From the NCBI GenBank assembly GCA_964580675.1, contig CAZOLI010000072.1, positions 1 through 10,091 of the forward strand: a stretch of 10,091 bases of DNA, read 5' to 3'. Made by a program: the position numbers and the translations under genes. Positions 7,923-10,091 of the stretch are shown here, in pieces. Numbering within the stretch: the stretch's first letter is position 1; every line of letters begins with the position of its first letter. Below the pieces are notes generated by a model. That model had not been told where the DNA came from, ran no database searches, and saw only the letters and a program-made list of their open reading frames with translations. This DNA is from CAZOLI01 sp964580675 (lineage in GTDB: Bacteria > Planctomycetota > MHYJ01 > CAYXQY01).

Positions 7923-9641
7923 TTACGTTCGTTTCCAGTCAAACTCCGTACTCTCGGGCGAGCGATACGTGGTCAGAGCTCCCCGTTCCCCCACCGCGTT
8001 ATCGCCGCGGAAAATCCAGTTCTGAAAGGCGGACAGCCGACCAAATATTTTGGTTTCCATGGTTTCCGGACCGGGGAATCGAAGATTTGCTTCCATTCCG
8101 GTGAGTCCGTCCGGTGATATACTGGCTCGTTCCTCGACGACCAGACGGATTTCGTCCTCCCAGAACAGGTCCTCCATCGTTTCGGTGGCCAGGCCGGCCT
8201 CCTCGGCATCAGCAGCATCCAGAAGATCCCGGCGTCCGGCCAGTTCCTCGGCGTGTTCCCGGTCGCCCGGAAAGCGGGTTTGCAGGCGCGATTGTCCGTT
8301 TCCCATGGGAAGGTATCCATCGTTTATCGACGAAAGACCGACCCGAACGTCCTCGTGATCCAGCATAAACACCTGGTCCGAGGCCAGGGCCAGCTCAAGG
8401 AGCTGTCCGGCGAAACAGGAACCTTCCTCGACCAGGGCAAGAAAGCTCTTCGAGGTGTAATCCATCCGCTTTAGCGTTCGTTTGGCCAGCTGGATCACTT
8501 CGTTGACAAACCAGTGATCGTCGTTCTCAACCAGCTGCTGATCCAGCTCGCGGACCGTTTCGACGTCTCCTTCCGTCCGGACTTCCACCACGCCGATTTT
8601 GGGATGATTGAATCGGAGCCGACAGAGCGCGTTGTCCAGTTCCCGGTACATCTGAAGCGGATACCAGTCCGCGCCGAGTGTCGCCGGATCTTCAGGAAGT
8701 TCCGGTACCGAATCCGGTCCCTGCACCGTCAGTGCGGCCGTCCGGCGATCGTGGTCAAACGCCACGGTGACGTGTTCGTACTCGAGTCGTTCCTCGGATT
8801 TCTCGAATTCCAGCCGGTCCAGATCCACACCGGTTCGATTCGACCGGTCCTCCCGGACACATTCCCGGGCTCGCTTCTCGATCTCCTCGTCAAAATCCGA
8901 CTTGGGGAATACGCCGTCCACAAGATCCCATTCCACGGCTTTTTCCCCTTTGGCGCCCTCGGCCGTGGTACAGAATCGGTCGGCGATGTCCCGTCGCACG
9001 TTCCGTTTGTCCACGAGCCGGGTTAAACCACCCGTACCGGGAAGAACACCGAGCAAAGGCACCTCCGGAAGGGAAACCGCCGACTGTCGATCGTCCACGA
9101 GGTAAATTTCGTCACAGGCGAGGGCGAGTTCGTATCCACCGCCGGCGGTTGCTCCGTTAAGGCCGGCGATGTAGGTCTGACCGCTGTGTTCCGACGCGTC
9201 CTCCATGGCAAGCCGGGTCTCGTTGGTGAACTTACAGAAATTCACCTTAAAACCATGATGGGAGGACTCCAGCATAAAGATGTTGGCCCCGCCGGAAAAG
9301 GAACCCTCCACGCCGCTTGTGATCACAACGGCCCCGACCTCCGGATGTTCGAACCGCAGACGGTTGACGGCGTCGGCCAGTTCAACGTCCACACTCATAT
9401 CGTAGGAATTCATCTTCAGTTTGTACTCCCCGAGCCCTCCGTCCTCCTGGGTGTTCCACTCGAGGTACGCAATATCATCCTGCACATCCAGATCGATGTG
9501 ACGATATTCGTCGGGGTGGGTCTCAAAGGAAATTGGACGGATCCAATCTTTTTTCTTTTCTTGCTTCCTGGATGTCTGATCTGTTTCCTGCTTGTGTTCT
9601 TCTGTTTTTTGTTCGGGTGACGTGGTCTGAGTTTCATTCAT
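7923..9641 (-). CDS. boxC: 2,3-epoxybenzoyl-CoA dihydrolase (benzoyl-CoA-dihydrodiol lyase) BoxC
   Basis: BoxC takes the BoxB epoxide and, with two waters, opens the ring to 3,4-dehydroadipyl-CoA semialdehyde and formate. It belongs to the crotonase (enoyl-CoA hydratase) superfamily and is duplicated in length. In this 572-residue form the first crotonase half carries the oxyanion-hole segments SGVEGSFSGGANIFML (109-124) and NGATAGGGYELALACD (162-177). The second half carries SCFAGQLLELALASD (408-422) and the very conserved BoxC C-terminus (GMEANLRFPGPETMETKIFG, then RLSAFQNWIF). I chose the ATG at 9641: the frame extends upstream to a TTG at 9767, but those 42 residues look like leader DNA, and AAGGA precedes the ATG (13-nt spacing, somewhat long). 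The first 31 residues are a charged Gln/Glu/Lys tail not typical of the family. It is first gene of the pair with boxB. Confidence 0.95.
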   Translation of the reverse strand: MNETQTTSPEQKTEEHKQETDQTSRKQEKKKDWIRPISFETHPDEYRHIDLDVQDDIAYLEWNTQEDGGLGEYKLKMNSYDMSVDVELADAVNRLRFEHPEVGAVVITSGVEGSFSGGANIFMLESSHHGFKVNFCKFTNETRLAMEDASEHSGQTYIAGLNGATAGGGYELALACDEIYLVDDRQSAVSLPEVPLLGVLPGTGGLTRLVDKRNVRRDIADRFCTTAEGAKGEKAVEWDLVDGVFPKSDFDEEIEKRARECVREDRSNRTGVDLDRLEFEKSEERLEYEHVTVAFDHDRRTAALTVQGPDSVPELPEDPATLGADWYPLQMYRELDNALCRLRFNHPKIGVVEVRTEGDVETVRELDQQLVENDDHWFVNEVIQLAKRTLKRMDYTSKSFLALVEEGSCFAGQLLELALASDQVFMLDHEDVRVGLSSINDGYLPMGNGQSRLQTRFPGDREHAEELAGRRDLLDAADAEEAGLATETMEDLFWEDEIRLVVEERASISPDGLTGMEANLRFPGPETMETKIFGRLSAFQNWIFRGDNAVGERGALTTYRSPESTEFDWKRT

Positions 9642-9782
9642 GGCGACGATTGATTCCTTATTATGCGATAAGAAACAATTCCTGCGAGAAACGTTGAAAA
9701 CCAGGCCCGGGTCGAACAGGGACAAATTGCATGGGTGGATTGCCAGCTGGTCCCTGAGGAAGTTCAATCAACGCACAAGCCG

Positions 9783-9842
9783 CCGGCGGTCGCTCATCGA
9801 TCACCTGAACCATCGAAAGCAATACACGGAAAGAACCGCCGG
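9783..9842 (-). repeat. Inverted repeat in the boxC leader
   Basis: CCGGCGGT (9842-9835 on the minus strand) is the perfect complement of ACCGCCGG (9790-9783), 44 nt further on. The downstream arm is itself part of the palindrome CCGCCGGCGG (9780-9789). Within the predicted leader RNA this could form a GC-rich stem starting about 15 nt after the transcription start. Regulation by this fold is inference. Confidence 0.35.
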
Positions 9843-9864
9843 ATAACGTTAAAATCAACCTTTT

Positions 9865-9893
9865 ATACTATGATCTCACCCCGGTATTTTCAA
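9865..9893 (-). promoter_or_regulatory. Candidate sigma70-type promoter of the boxCB operon
   Basis: On the minus strand TTGAAA (9893-9888; 5 of 6) is followed by a 17-nt spacer and TAGTAT (9870-9865; 4 of 6), inside a locally AT-rich patch. Transcription would start near 9858, leaving an unusually long leader of about 217 nt before the boxC ATG. Confidence 0.45.
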
Positions 9894-9929
9894 GGTTGAA
9901 GCCCGCGTCGCCGGACGGCAAATGAACCA

Positions 9930-9939
9930 TCACGCGTGA
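9930..9939. promoter_or_regulatory. 10-bp palindrome TCACGCGTGA upstream of the box promoter
   Basis: This perfect palindrome is about 37 bp upstream of the proposed -35 box, a position suited to an activator site. It overlaps one arm of the hairpin at 9936-9968, so it may instead be part of that structure. Operator function is inference. Confidence 0.28.
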
Positions 9940-9968
9940 CGTACTTCCGGAAACGAACGGAACGTCAC
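9936..9968 (-). terminator. Hairpin between the paralogue gene and the box promoter
   Basis: On the minus strand GTGACG pairs with CGTCAC (6 bp) and the inner TTCCG pairs with CGGAA (5 bp), around an 8-nt loop and a 3-nt bulge. It lies about 52 nt after the paralogue stop and before the box promoter, as expected for a 3'-end structure, but no U-tract follows. Confidence 0.35.
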
Positions 9969-10019
9969 AGGTTCTCCAAACGGGATCGGACAGGGGGTGA
10001 AAATCAGGTGAACCGGTGG

Positions 10020-10091
10020 TTATTTCCCGGTTGGTACACCGGTGGTCGGAACCGTCGCCCGCTTGAGAAAGAGGAGCGCGAAACAGGTTTC
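10020..10091 (-). CDS. C-terminal end of a second FHA/prenyltransferase-like protein (partial)
   Basis: The last 23 codons and TAA stop (10020-10022) of a gene that enters from the right edge read ETCFALLFLKRATVPTTGV and then PTGK. They match the C-terminus of the 1262-residue protein encoded at 2454-6242 in 17 of the first 21 positions. The nucleotides at 10058-10091 match 2501-2534 with 5 differences in 34. It is therefore a paralogue of that protein, at least over its last repeat; whether it also has the FHA and membrane parts cannot be seen. It is on the same strand, upstream of the boxCB operon. Confidence 0.78.
   Translation of the reverse strand, partial: ETCFALLFLKRATVPTTGVPTGK

Larger units (their letters stand above)
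9642..10019. other. 378-bp intergenic region: terminator-like hairpin, promoter and long boxC leader
   Basis: No convincing gene is seen. Reading leftwards from the paralogue stop, the stretch holds a hairpin (9936-9968), a 10-bp palindrome (9930-9939), a candidate promoter (9865-9893) and about 217 nt of predicted leader with a possible long-range stem (9783-9842). A weak 50-codon frame (9813-9661) ends 19 nt before boxC. No match to a riboswitch class that I know. Confidence 0.6.

Noticed and set aside
7923..9767. Longer BoxC starting at TTG 9767
   Set aside because: The extra 42 residues resemble translated leader and do not match BoxC; an ATG with AAGGA upstream is available at 9641.
9661..9813. 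50-codon minus-strand frame ending 19 nt before boxC
   Set aside because: It has an ATG but no Shine-Dalgarno and no recognisable sequence; kept only as a weak leader-peptide idea.

Overview
The window most likely comes from a member of the Planctomycetota or a close relative. This is inferred from protein style rather than a marker gene. The clues are an FHA-transmembrane-prenyltransferase-like giant protein with a second copy nearby, a PQQ-type beta-propeller lipoprotein, a YD/Rhs-repeat fragment, and weak or absent Shine-Dalgarno sequences at several starts. Every supported gene lies on the minus strand, so transcription runs from the right edge to the left.

Layout in transcription order. 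At the right edge (10020-10091) are the last 23 codons of a paralogue of the FHA/prenyltransferase-like gene. A 378-bp non-coding stretch follows, with a hairpin, a palindrome, a good candidate sigma70-type promoter and a long leader. Next come boxC (9641-7923) and, 32 bp later, boxB (7890-6409). These are the two catalytic steps of the aerobic 'box' route for benzoyl-CoA: BoxB is the diiron epoxidase and BoxC the ring-opening dihydrolase that yields 3,4-dehydroadipyl-CoA semialdehyde and formate. The BoxB reductase (BoxA), the benzoate-CoA ligase and the aldehyde dehydrogenase are not in the window. After 166 bp comes the 1262-residue FHA/prenyltransferase-like membrane protein (6242-2454), with a good ribosome binding site. 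The box pair is therefore bracketed by two members of the same unusual family.

To the left, a 371-bp gap (2083-2453) holds a 39-nt relic that closely resembles the anticodon arm, variable arm and T-loop start of a tRNA-Leu(CAG), plus a candidate promoter and a 12-bp palindrome. Base composition falls, by eye, from GC-rich to clearly more AT-rich near this relic. Beyond it lie a PQQ-repeat lipoprotein (2082-292) and, at the left edge, a start-less fragment of an Rhs/YD-repeat protein (288-1). I read the left 2.4 kb as possibly acquired DNA with a tRNA-derived junction. This is inference.

The most interesting points are the bracketing of boxCB by two FHA-linked paralogues, the tRNA-Leu relic at the composition shift, and the long structured leader of the box operon.
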